Shown here: positions 1 through 5,920 of the stretch, in pieces | How positions within the stretch are numbered: the stretch's first letter is position 1 | Layout: every line of letters begins with the position of its first letter | Assembly (NCBI GenBank): GCA_905477565.1 | Contig: CAJQGO010000291.1 | Coordinates: 1-7,470, forward strand | Reading direction: 5' to 3' | DNA length: 7,470 nucleotides | Origin: an uncultured Planctomycetota bacterium | GTDB lineage: Bacteria > Planctomycetota > Planctomycetia > Pirellulales > UBA1268 | Position numbers and translations under genes: made by a program | Notes under the pieces: generated by a model | Told to the model about the DNA's origin: nothing | What the model saw: only the letters and a program-made list of their open reading frames with translations | Databases searched by the model: none

Positions 1-373
1 CAAAATGGTGCAACCGATCACTTGCTGTACCGCGAACAAAGAAGATATCGCTTCCCTCTACACACTCAACACTGCCACCCGCGATTTCGCCAAGCCGTAT
101 TTTTGGCCCTGCTAGATCAACAAGAACACCTACAGGCCGTCCGACTTGATCAGAGGTGTGACGAATCGTCTTGAGCGTCTGCGTATGCTCATGCACAGAC
201 CCATGCGCCATATTTAGTCTGAAAACATCAACGCCGCCTTCAATCAGTGACTGCACACCTGCTTTGCCACTACTTGCGGGCCCTATGGTTGCAACGATCT
301 TTGTTCGTACCGGGGCTCCGTGAGGAGACGATCCGGACTCGTGTAAGCCTGAATAAACGGGGGTATCTGCCAC
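1..373 (-). CDS. pyk: Pyruvate kinase, N-terminal part (cut by window edge)
   Basis: Pyruvate kinase makes ATP and pyruvate from phosphoenolpyruvate and ADP in the last step of glycolysis, in the cytosol. The 124 residues present cover the start of the TIM-barrel domain and the beginning of the B domain, out of roughly 470-490 in the family. Visible motifs are RTKIVATIGP (23-32), the active-site segment FRLNMAHG (51-58, with Arg52 and Asn54) and VDLAGPKIRLG (85-95). The chosen start is GTG at 373-371. An AAAGG Shine-Dalgarno-like sequence lies about 6 nt upstream, and an in-frame stop at 394-392 closes the frame. No ATG is available before the conserved region. A 22-residue tail precedes the first conserved motif. 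The active site has Lys where potassium-dependent enzymes have Glu, and it lacks the Ser and Thr potassium ligands, so it is probably a potassium-independent type (see findings). The gene is transcribed away from the neighbouring dehydrogenase. The identification is secure; the C-terminal two thirds are not seen. Confidence 0.93.
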   Translation of the reverse strand, partial: MADTPVYSGLHESGSSPHGAPVRTKIVATIGPASSGKAGVQSLIEGGVDVFRLNMAHGSVHEHTQTLKTIRHTSDQVGRPVGVLVDLAGPKIRLGEIAGGSVECVEGSDIFFVRGTASDRLHHF

Positions 374-541
374 GAAGCGCCTTTGCAGTAATTAGGGGTA
401 GAATGCAGTCTTCAAACAAAATGAAACACTAGTTTACCGTAATCAACTGACACGTTTTCTGGGAATCAAATCTTTTCACCTTTGCATAGAACACCGTACG
501 ATGAACAAACCCGTTTAGACCCTTCAACCAAGAGAAACTCC
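374..541. other. Divergent intergenic region between pyk and the SDR gene
   Basis: About 168 bp separate the two divergent start codons (108 bp if the SDR gene starts at the TTG at 482). Promoters for both genes must lie here or inside the ends of the genes. I looked for -35/-10 pairs on both strands and found only weak matches, none good enough to call. A short ACTAGT palindrome sits at about 428-433 with no evident function. Confidence 0.6.
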
Positions 542-1402
542 GTGTCAAACTACTGGGAAGAACACCGCGTACTTATTGCTGGTGGCACCAACGGTTTCGG
601 GCTCGTTTTAGCAAAACTGCTGAGTCGTTCGGGCGCATCGGTCATGGTTATTGGTCGCTCTGCTGAAGGAGTCCGGGACGCCTTAATTCACTGCGAAGCT
701 GCCGCACACGCCTCCGGCTACTCAAGGAATCAGGTGCAGGGCATCACAGCTGATCTCAGTCAAGATGGAGAGGGCAACCGCGCTGTAGCCCATTGTCTTG
801 AAAAATTTGGTGGCTGCGATTCGTTTTTTTTCTGCGTTGGCCAATCAAGCCGGTCCGTTACCCTCAAACTCGCACCTCAAGAAATACGTTCGTCTTTTGA
901 TGCGAATCTCATGACAGCGATCGAGATCACGCAAGCTGTGGCGGATTCTGTCTGCGAGGCCCACGGGCATCTTGTTTTCATTGGAAGCCTCGCCGGAAAA
1001 TTCGTCACGCCAGCGATGGGTAACTACGCAATTGGAAAATCATCGCTCGCAGCTTTTGCTGAAGCGATTCGCCTCGAAACAGAACCCCGTGGCGCGCGCG
1101 TCCTACTTGTTTCTCCTGGCCCGATTCATCGCACACCTGGTAGGGAATCAACTATTGCCTCCCATCATCGTTATGATGCCCAGATAGCTCACCACGGGCT
1201 CCCAGATGGCGTAGGAAAGCCCGGAGGTGGCGTTTCGGTGCGGCTTCTTGATGCCGAAAAGCTTGCCCACGAGGTTCTGTTTTCTTGCCAACAGCATCAC
1301 CCGGAGCTCGTGCGACCAAAGAAGGCAATGATTCTCGCCGGTCTTATTGAATGGTTCCCATCGTGGGGTCGAAAGATACTGAATCGATACACCAGTCAAT
1401 AA
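542..1402 (+). CDS. Short-chain dehydrogenase/reductase (SDR), 3-ketosphinganine-reductase-like
   Basis: This is a classical SDR oxidoreductase of 286 residues, probably cytosolic and probably NADP-dependent. The nucleotide-binding motif GGTNGFG is at residues 14-20. Arg39 follows the second strand (VIGRS), a position that usually favours NADP. The tetrad is complete: Asn122 (DANLM), Ser149 (FIGSLAG), Tyr162 and Lys166 (YAIGK). A SPGPI motif at 191-195 follows the active site. The usual NNAG motif is replaced by CVG (98-100). The C-terminal end, from about 255, has basic and aromatic residues around a short hydrophobic stretch (MILAGLIEWFPSWG), which recalls 3-ketodihydrosphingosine reductases that sit at membranes. 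The true substrate cannot be read from sequence. I prefer the GTG at 542, because an AAGAGA purine stretch lies about 7 nt upstream and the protein then begins 13 residues before the glycine motif, as is normal. A TTG at 482 would add 20 low-complexity residues with no visible ribosome site. The gene stands alone, followed by a 477-bp gap. Confidence 0.88.
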   Translation: MSNYWEEHRVLIAGGTNGFGLVLAKLLSRSGASVMVIGRSAEGVRDALIHCEAAAHASGYSRNQVQGITADLSQDGEGNRAVAHCLEKFGGCDSFFFCVGQSSRSVTLKLAPQEIRSSFDANLMTAIEITQAVADSVCEAHGHLVFIGSLAGKFVTPAMGNYAIGKSSLAAFAEAIRLETEPRGARVLLVSPGPIHRTPGRESTIASHHRYDAQIAHHGLPDGVGKPGGGVSVRLLDAEKLAHEVLFSCQQHHPELVRPKKAMILAGLIEWFPSWGRKILNRYTSQ

Positions 1403-1557
1403 GAACACGCCTAGTCCGAAAGACTCCAAGGCAGGAGAAGTCATTTTGGGTGCTTCAGAGTTCCATAGGCGGATAATGTCAATTTCGTGGGTAACTTTTA
1501 GAAGCTTCTCTTTGGTCAGTTAAGTTGTTTACTATTGCCCACTCCCAACCATCCATC

Positions 1558-1604
1558 AGACTCAGATTGAGCCTGACATCGGCCTTAATATGAGTCTCTT
1601 TTTT
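1558..1604 (+). terminator. Strong intrinsic terminator
   Basis: A perfect 7-bp outer stem pairs AGACTCA (1558-1564) with TGAGTCT (1591-1597). After one G/A mismatch, a further stem pairs ATTGA (1566-1570) with TTAAT (1585-1589). After one bulged C, GCC pairs with GGC around a 7-nt loop (1574-1580). Six Ts follow at 1599-1604. This is a textbook rho-independent layout for plus-strand transcripts. It lies about 155 nt beyond the SDR stop, so it ends either a long 3' untranslated region or a separate short transcript. Confidence 0.75.
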
Positions 1605-1637
1605 GATCAGCCAACAGCTTTTATTTCCTTCCTGTTT

Positions 1638-1713
1638 CAGTTCCCTCAGCTTTTGCCTTTGTCTATCCGTAGATGCACTCCTGCTCCTCTTGCTCAGCGG
1701 GAACTGCTTTTTT
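1638..1713 (+). terminator. Second hairpin with T-run; possible terminator or structured RNA end
   Basis: CAGTTCCC (1638-1645) pairs perfectly with GGGAACTG (1699-1706), and six Ts follow at 1708-1713. The arms enclose 53 nt. That loop has a further possible 3-bp AGC/GCT extension and an internal TCTA/TAGA stem with a TCCG loop (1662-1673). The enclosed region is much longer than in a normal terminator, so this may be the closing stem of a small structured RNA that ends in its own T-run. Chance pairing in a pyrimidine-rich region is also possible. Confidence 0.4.
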
Positions 1714-1833
1714 GAACCATATTTTAGTTTTCCATTGAGTCATACTTCCTTGAAAAGTTCCTGCGCAAATTGCATAGACAGAGTGGTTTTAGCACCCAGA
1801 ATTAAAAGCTGATCTTGGTGGCAAGTGAAACTC

Positions 1834-1862
1834 TTAAGCAAAAAAAATCAGTTTACTATAAA
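1834..1862 (+). promoter_or_regulatory. Possible sigma-70-like promoter of the 138-codon gene
   Basis: TATAAA at 1857-1862 matches 5 of 6 bases of the -10 consensus. TTAAGC at 1834-1839 lies 17 bp upstream but matches the -35 consensus poorly (3 of 6). The predicted transcript start would be only about 10 nt before the ATG at 1880, leaving little more than the GAGG ribosome site. The position is plausible but the support is weak. Confidence 0.25.
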
Positions 1863-1879
1863 AGTTCGAGGAAATTATT

Positions 1880-2296
1880 ATGAGTGACAAAGTTGATAAA
1901 TTCTGTGAAGCATTACGAGTGAATATCACACGCGTAGAAGACTATATTTCCAAAGTCGGAGAAAACCTTAAGTCGGCATCAACAACTGCTGAAGAGGAAG
2001 TGAAATCCAAACTGGAGGGATTGAAAGCAACGCATAAGAATAATGTTGACAAGATCTTGGAAGCCAAGACAAAGATAGAAGCACGCGTTGCTGAAAAAAA
2101 AGCAGAGATTGATAGCACGGTGCAAGAGTGGAAAAAGAATCGAGAAATTACCAAACTAGAGTCCAGAGCAGATGCGGCCGAGGTGTACGCGGCATTTGCT
2201 GTCGAATTCGCAATGGCCGCAGCCGTTGAAGCTGACATTGCAACATTGGAAGCCGTCGCGGCACGAATCGATGCAGAGCAGGCCGTCGCTTCGTAA
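1880..2296 (+). CDS. Small helical protein, coiled coil plus Ala-rich C-terminal helix; function unknown
   Basis: The product has 138 residues and almost no Pro or Gly, and it looks entirely alpha-helical. Residues about 15-95 are rich in Lys and Glu with spaced hydrophobic residues, as in a coiled coil. The C-terminal 42 residues (97-138) contain 18 alanines, with acidic residues (Glu101, Glu109, Glu117, Glu124) recurring every 7-8 residues, which suggests an amphipathic helix that packs against itself or a surface. There is one Trp (84) and one Cys (9). No signal peptide or membrane segment is seen, so it is probably cytosolic. The ATG is supported by GAGG (1869-1872) 7 nt upstream. The gene stands alone with a terminator hairpin after it. 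I recall similar unnamed proteins in other environmental bacteria, but cannot name a family. Phasin-like or chromosome-associated roles are possible on composition alone and are not shown. Confidence 0.8.
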   Translation: MSDKVDKFCEALRVNITRVEDYISKVGENLKSASTTAEEEVKSKLEGLKATHKNNVDKILEAKTKIEARVAEKKAEIDSTVQEWKKNREITKLESRADAAEVYAAFAVEFAMAAAVEADIATLEAVAARIDAEQAVAS

Positions 2297-2328
2297 TTGG
2301 CTGAAGTTTAAAGTACGAAACTAAGGGT

Positions 2329-2376
2329 AGAGCACGTGTTCTCCTAGAAAGGATACGTGCTCTGCTTCTATTTCTG
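2329..2376 (+). terminator. Terminator hairpin after the 138-codon gene
   Basis: AGAGCACGT (2329-2337) pairs perfectly with ACGTGCTCT (2355-2363). The stem continues inward for five more pairs, two of them G-U, to a 7-nt loop (2343-2349), making 14 pairs in all. The stretch after it, GCTTCTATTTCTG, is T-rich but interrupted. It lies 33 nt past the stop at 2296 and suits the end of this transcript. The outer palindrome is perfect, so the stem could also form on the minus strand, but no T-run follows there. Confidence 0.65.
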
Positions 2377-2454
2377 ATTCATTGAGGACAGAAACTTGGG
2401 TGGTAATCCTCGCATGCACAGTAAAACGGAGTACACACGACGGAAGAAGAGCTC

Positions 2455-2494
2455 CCAGGGAAGGGGTCGGACAGCCCATTCACACCTTCCTTGG
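2455..2494 (-). terminator. Possible weak terminator of the adenosyltransferase-glnD operon
   Basis: On the minus strand, starting 6 nt after the glnD stop, a 10-base arm (2494-2485) pairs with 2464-2455 with a single mismatch around a 20-nt loop. The sequence after it is only mildly T-rich (CTCTTCTTCC), so termination would be inefficient or factor-dependent. Convergent transcription from the 138-codon gene makes some termination signal between 2297 and 2500 likely. Confidence 0.35.
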
Positions 2495-2500
2495 CAACCA

Positions 2501-5263
2501 TTACGACGATGCCTTCGAGTTCCCTCCTGACCCTGCAACTTCTTTCAGCGCACGTCGAATTGTTGCAAGACGTACTGAATCTTCGACTTTTGCACCATCA
2601 AAGTCGACAACGTGAAATGCATCGACAATCTGATCGAGATAGGTGCTGATTTTTGCTGATCGTACCGAGAACTGATGTTCGTAAAGCGTCCTCGACAGGG
2701 CGAGAAGAAGTCCATCGGAATCCTCAGCGAAGACTTCAATAATTGTGGCATCAACTGACGAATCGTTGTCAACCTGAACCCGTGGTGGCAACACCACAGC
2801 CGCCTGCATTTCAGACGCGAAGGGGTTCCATCTTCTCCCGATAGATGGCACTTCATTCTCTAGACATGCCTCAACGGCTTTCGAGATTTCTGACAACCGC
2901 CCTTTCGGTGCAGGACCATCAAAGTCTCTGTCCACAACACGAAAATGGTCAATGAGGTATTCATCATCCAGCGTGTGGATATCAGCCGAAAGTATTTCCA
3001 GCCGCTGACTTGCCAACCCTGCAGCTATCCTGTGAAAAACACCCGATATTGGCGACGCTCTCAATCCAACTGTAACTGAGATTGTCGACGTGTCAGGTTG
3101 CCACTGGACGGCTATGAATTGCCCGCCGCGTGGAAGATTGGTTAACTCTGTGAGTTCCTCGACAACGCGTTTTGGTTCGTACGACCTCAGGTACCCGCGA
3201 GGAAGACCTGCCACAAGCCTTGCAAGCGGTTCACTAGCGTCTACGTCCACTAAGAGAGAACTTATCTCCACTCGCTTGAGGTCAACTCCCCGGTCATTCG
3301 CATCAGGATCGAGGAATTGCAGCGTACGATTATAGAGATCGCTAAGAAGTTCTGCCTTCCATTGATTCCAAACGCCTGGTCCAACGGCCGCAATATCTGC
3401 CATTGTCAAAACGGTAAGGAGTCTCAGAATTTCAGGCGATCCAACTTCACGGGCAAATGCGAGAACAAGTGAATCATCATCAACATTTCTTCTAAACGCG
3501 AGTTCCGCCATCAGAAGGTGTCTCAGTACAAGAAACTCAAGCACCTCTGACTCATCGTCATCGAGCCCAAACAGGAGGGCAACATCTCGTGCAATCTGTG
3601 CACCGACTTCACTGTGATCACCTTCACATCCTTTGCCAAGATCATGAATCAACAGGGCGAGAAGTAGAAGCCGTCGCCTTCTCCGAACCTGCCGCCACAC
3701 ATCGCCGAGCCAGCCTGTATCAGAATCAAGTTCACTTGCTTTTTCGACAGCCAGGAGACAATGTTCATCGACTGTGTATTTATGGAAATTGTTAAACTGC
3801 AGCAAACCTCGTGCATGCGCAAACGCGGGTAGTAACTGCTCAAGAAGCCGCAACTCATGAAGCCTGCGAAGTGCCGGGCCGAGGGGAGAAACGACAGAGA
3901 AAAGGCTGAAAAACCGTTGTCGGGCCTCTTCTGAAATCGGTGGGGAGAATCGTGCAACTGCTTGCCGCAAAGCCGTCCAATTCGTTGGTTCTATCGGCAC
4001 TTCATAAAGCATTGAAAGTTCAATTAACCGGACAATTCGCTCCATATCAGAGGCTACTGCATCCAAAGAACTTGGCACAATCGCAACGGCCATCGGACCA
4101 ACGACAAAGCAACCATCGACTCTGTTACCAAACAACCCTGTCATCCAACTTCGTAGTCGCCGACCACCCTCTGCCTGCTGCGTCAACCCTCGTGTCACTT
4201 GGGCAACCTCGCGGGTATAACCGAAATAGACCTGCATAAAATGCTCAACGCCCAGCATTCCAGCAGCTGCATGAAAACCTCGCTTTTGAGCAATGCGAAC
4301 CTGCTCTTCTCGAGTCAGTTCATCACTCCCCCGACCGGCCTGAACATGAAGCTCAACTCGGAGGTCTCGTAAAAAAACAAGGCACTGCCCAAGCATGTCG
4401 GCGTCTGCATCTGAAAGCCCGCGATTGCGTTTGACAACTCGGTGGCTATCCACGGAGATAAGACTTTCGCCGTCTGGTAATGGCAAAGGGCCAAGAGGTA
4501 GAAGCCGATCAGACTCAAGAAACGAGAGCCATCTCGCTAATTGGATATCACGAATGCCACCGACTGACCGTTTGACATTTGGTTGGAGAAGATAAACCGT
4601 TTCACCATACTTCTTCGCCTCCTCTCTTCTGGCGGCTACCAGCATACGGGCCATTTTCCGCCGCGCCCGCTGAGCCATTGCTCGTAAACGTGCGATGAGT
4701 TTATAAACTCGTGCCACATCACCCGCGAGAACCCGAAGTTCCAGCAGGGAGCTAAAGATTGTCGCGTCTGCAGACGCTAATTGTGTAGCCTCAGTGACTG
4801 TCCGAACACTCTGCCCAACTTCGAGCCCTGAGTCGAAAAGATCACGTAAAAGCTGACTCGCAACCTCTGCGAATGGATCAGACGAACTTCCAGATTCTGG
4901 CGACAGTGCGTTTGGTCCTTTAGGTCCTTCAGGAACAGTTGTTATATCGTGCAACAACATTAGATCCACATCGGACCCGGGTGTCATCTCACCTCGTGCG
5001 TACCCGCCGAGCGCAACAACCGTCACTCGCTTGCCCACCTCCTGCCGATCACTCTCTGGCAATTCCGCCAGAATTGCCTCCCAGACTTCTCGTACACATC
5101 GATCAACCGCATTGGTTCGTAATCGACAGAGCGACAAACCACCTTCACCAGCTACATGTTGCACACGAATGTCTTCGGCAACCTCTCTGAGCAAGGAAGA
5201 CGCATCTTCAACCGACTTCCTAACTATTCGGCCTGACGTACTACTTACAACTGGTTTGCTCAT
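2501..5263 (-). CDS. glnD: GlnD: bifunctional PII uridylyltransferase / uridylyl-removing enzyme
   Basis: GlnD is the cytosolic sensor of glutamine. It attaches UMP to the PII signal protein (GlnB/GlnK) when nitrogen is short and removes it when glutamine is plentiful. The protein has 920 residues, close to the 890 of E. coli. The domain order is complete. The nucleotidyltransferase motif GGYARGEMTPGSDVD lies at 86-100, with catalytic Asp98 and Asp100. The PII-uridylyltransferase helical region includes KRSVGGIRDIQ (231-241). The HD phosphohydrolase domain has YTVDEH (496-501), HDLGKG (540-545), DHSEVG (549-554) and Asp623. Two C-terminal ACT domains for glutamine binding lie at about 727-800 and 838-910. 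All metal-binding positions that I can check are intact, so both activities are expected. The ATG at 5263 lies inside the ATGA overlap with the adenosyltransferase stop, which implies translational coupling. No PII, glutamine synthetase or ammonium transporter gene is in the window. An acidic, Pro/Ser-rich insert at about 107-130 follows the catalytic motif. Confidence 0.95.
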   Translation of the reverse strand: MSKPVVSSTSGRIVRKSVEDASSLLREVAEDIRVQHVAGEGGLSLCRLRTNAVDRCVREVWEAILAELPESDRQEVGKRVTVVALGGYARGEMTPGSDVDLMLLHDITTVPEGPKGPNALSPESGSSSDPFAEVASQLLRDLFDSGLEVGQSVRTVTEATQLASADATIFSSLLELRVLAGDVARVYKLIARLRAMAQRARRKMARMLVAARREEAKKYGETVYLLQPNVKRSVGGIRDIQLARWLSFLESDRLLPLGPLPLPDGESLISVDSHRVVKRNRGLSDADADMLGQCLVFLRDLRVELHVQAGRGSDELTREEQVRIAQKRGFHAAAGMLGVEHFMQVYFGYTREVAQVTRGLTQQAEGGRRLRSWMTGLFGNRVDGCFVVGPMAVAIVPSSLDAVASDMERIVRLIELSMLYEVPIEPTNWTALRQAVARFSPPISEEARQRFFSLFSVVSPLGPALRRLHELRLLEQLLPAFAHARGLLQFNNFHKYTVDEHCLLAVEKASELDSDTGWLGDVWRQVRRRRRLLLLALLIHDLGKGCEGDHSEVGAQIARDVALLFGLDDDESEVLEFLVLRHLLMAELAFRRNVDDDSLVLAFAREVGSPEILRLLTVLTMADIAAVGPGVWNQWKAELLSDLYNRTLQFLDPDANDRGVDLKRVEISSLLVDVDASEPLARLVAGLPRGYLRSYEPKRVVEELTELTNLPRGGQFIAVQWQPDTSTISVTVGLRASPISGVFHRIAAGLASQRLEILSADIHTLDDEYLIDHFRVVDRDFDGPAPKGRLSEISKAVEACLENEVPSIGRRWNPFASEMQAAVVLPPRVQVDNDSSVDATIIEVFAEDSDGLLLALSRTLYEHQFSVRSAKISTYLDQIVDAFHVVDFDGAKVEDSVRLATIRRALKEVAGSGGNSKASS

Positions 5264-5799
5264 GACGGGTGCCAGGGGTCATCCTTCACGTGTGCCTGCT
5301 TGTTCACCGTTCGCGCTAATACAAACAGAAGATCTCCCAGACGGTTCAAGTACTCAATTGCATTGGCTGGTACTGTCGTCTCAAGACGACCGGCCAACGT
5401 GACAACCCGTCGTTCAGCACGGCGACACACTGTCCGAGCAACGTGCAAAGAAGCAGCCAAAGGGCTTCCTGTCGGTAGAATAAAGCTGGCGAGAGGCTCA
5501 AGGTCATTTTCATATCGATCAATGGCATTCTCGAGAGCCTGCACCTGACAAAGTTTAATTCTTTCATCGTGGTCACCTGGAGTCGCTAATTCTGCACCGA
5601 GCTCGAATAGATCACATTGAATTATGCGCAACAGTTCGTCAAACAGGTCAGCCTTAGGTTGCGCCCTGGCCATCCCAAGTTGACTGTTCAGTTCATCAAC
5701 CGTTCCGAAAGCCTCGATGCGTGCGTGATCTTTGGTCACCCGTGGACCACCAAACAAACCTGTCTGTCCTGCATCTCCCGTTTTTGTATAAATTTTCAT
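5260..5799 (-). CDS. Cob(I)alamin adenosyltransferase, PduO type
   Basis: This enzyme transfers adenosyl from ATP to cob(I)alamin, making coenzyme B12 in the cytosol. The 179 residues match the usual PduO-type size. The N-terminal ATP-binding motif is KIYTKTGDAGQTGLFGG (2-18), followed by RIEAFGTVDELNSQLG (27-42). The later conserved segment FILPTGSPLAASLHVART (106-123) runs into CRRAER (125-130), and YLNRLGDLLFVLAR is at 150-163. The Asp of VDELNS and the Arg of CRRAER are the family's well-known conserved pair. The start is the ATG at 5799, with AGGA 5 nt upstream. The stop codon overlaps the start of glnD by ATGA, so the two form an operon with this gene first. No cobalamin riboswitch is evident in the roughly 105-120 bp upstream. 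Other corrinoid genes and B12-dependent enzymes are not in the window, so the enzyme may serve salvage or de novo synthesis. Confidence 0.93.
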   Translation of the reverse strand: MKIYTKTGDAGQTGLFGGPRVTKDHARIEAFGTVDELNSQLGMARAQPKADLFDELLRIIQCDLFELGAELATPGDHDERIKLCQVQALENAIDRYENDLEPLASFILPTGSPLAASLHVARTVCRRAERRVVTLAGRLETTVPANAIEYLNRLGDLLFVLARTVNKQAHVKDDPWHPS

Positions 5800-5920
5800 G
5801 CGTATCCTAAAATCTTCTCCAGTGCCGAGTGTGTCAACTATTCCTATACTGTGAACTAGTTAGGTTTAATCCATCAACCTGTTCTCCATCCGTACCACTA
5901 TTTTATTGGAGCCGATACCC
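5800..5920. other. Divergent intergenic region between the adenosyltransferase operon and the PD40 gene
   Basis: About 120 bp must hold the promoters of both divergent units. A TATACT (-10-like, plus strand) is at 5845-5850 without a good -35. A perfect TTGACA on the minus strand (5837-5832) would place transcription start inside the ribosome site of the adenosyltransferase, so it is doubtful. An AACTAGTT palindrome lies at 5854-5861. I see no T-box, riboswitch or operator that I can name. Confidence 0.5.

Larger units (their letters stand above)
1403..1879. other. 477-bp gap with two terminator-like hairpins
   Basis: No convincing protein-coding gene is present on either strand; the open frames here are short, lack ribosome sites and resemble no family. 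A weak bulged hairpin lies just after the SDR stop at about 1409-1432 (GCCT and AGTC arms with a CGAAA loop). A strong intrinsic terminator follows at about 1558-1604. A second long-range hairpin ending in six Ts lies at 1638-1713. The last 160 bp are AT-rich and lead into the 138-codon gene. A weak stem (CACC/GGTG arms) is at 1793-1820. The gap could hold a small RNA, but no known RNA family is recognisable. Confidence 0.6.

Noticed and set aside
247..432. Plus-strand open frame of 61 codons
   Set aside because: It runs antisense over the start of pyk, has no ribosome site and resembles no protein; the pyk frame on the other strand has clear family motifs.
1500..1509. Palindrome AGAAGCTTCT as an operator or terminator
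   Set aside because: It is a 10-bp palindrome with no loop, so it makes no stable hairpin, and it has no gene start nearby to regulate.
1603..1812. Plus-strand open frame of 69 codons rich in Leu, Ser, Cys and Phe
   Set aside because: It begins at a TTG inside the T-run of the terminator, has no ribosome site, and spans the second hairpin. The composition reflects pyrimidine-rich non-coding DNA.
1754..1867. Repeated AAAAGTTC before similar AAATT stretches (1753-1760 and 1860-1867) as a binding-site pair
   Set aside because: Two 8-base copies in an AT-rich stretch about 107 bp apart are easily explained by chance; no further copies or symmetry are seen.
5031..5402. Plus-strand open frame of 123 codons
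   Set aside because: It is a shadow antisense to glnD and the adenosyltransferase, both of which carry full sets of family motifs.
5809..5837. Perfect TTGACA on the minus strand as the -35 of the adenosyltransferase operon
   Set aside because: At 17-bp spacing the -10 would be GATTTT (3 of 6), and transcription would begin within or after the AGGA ribosome site, leaving no usable leader.
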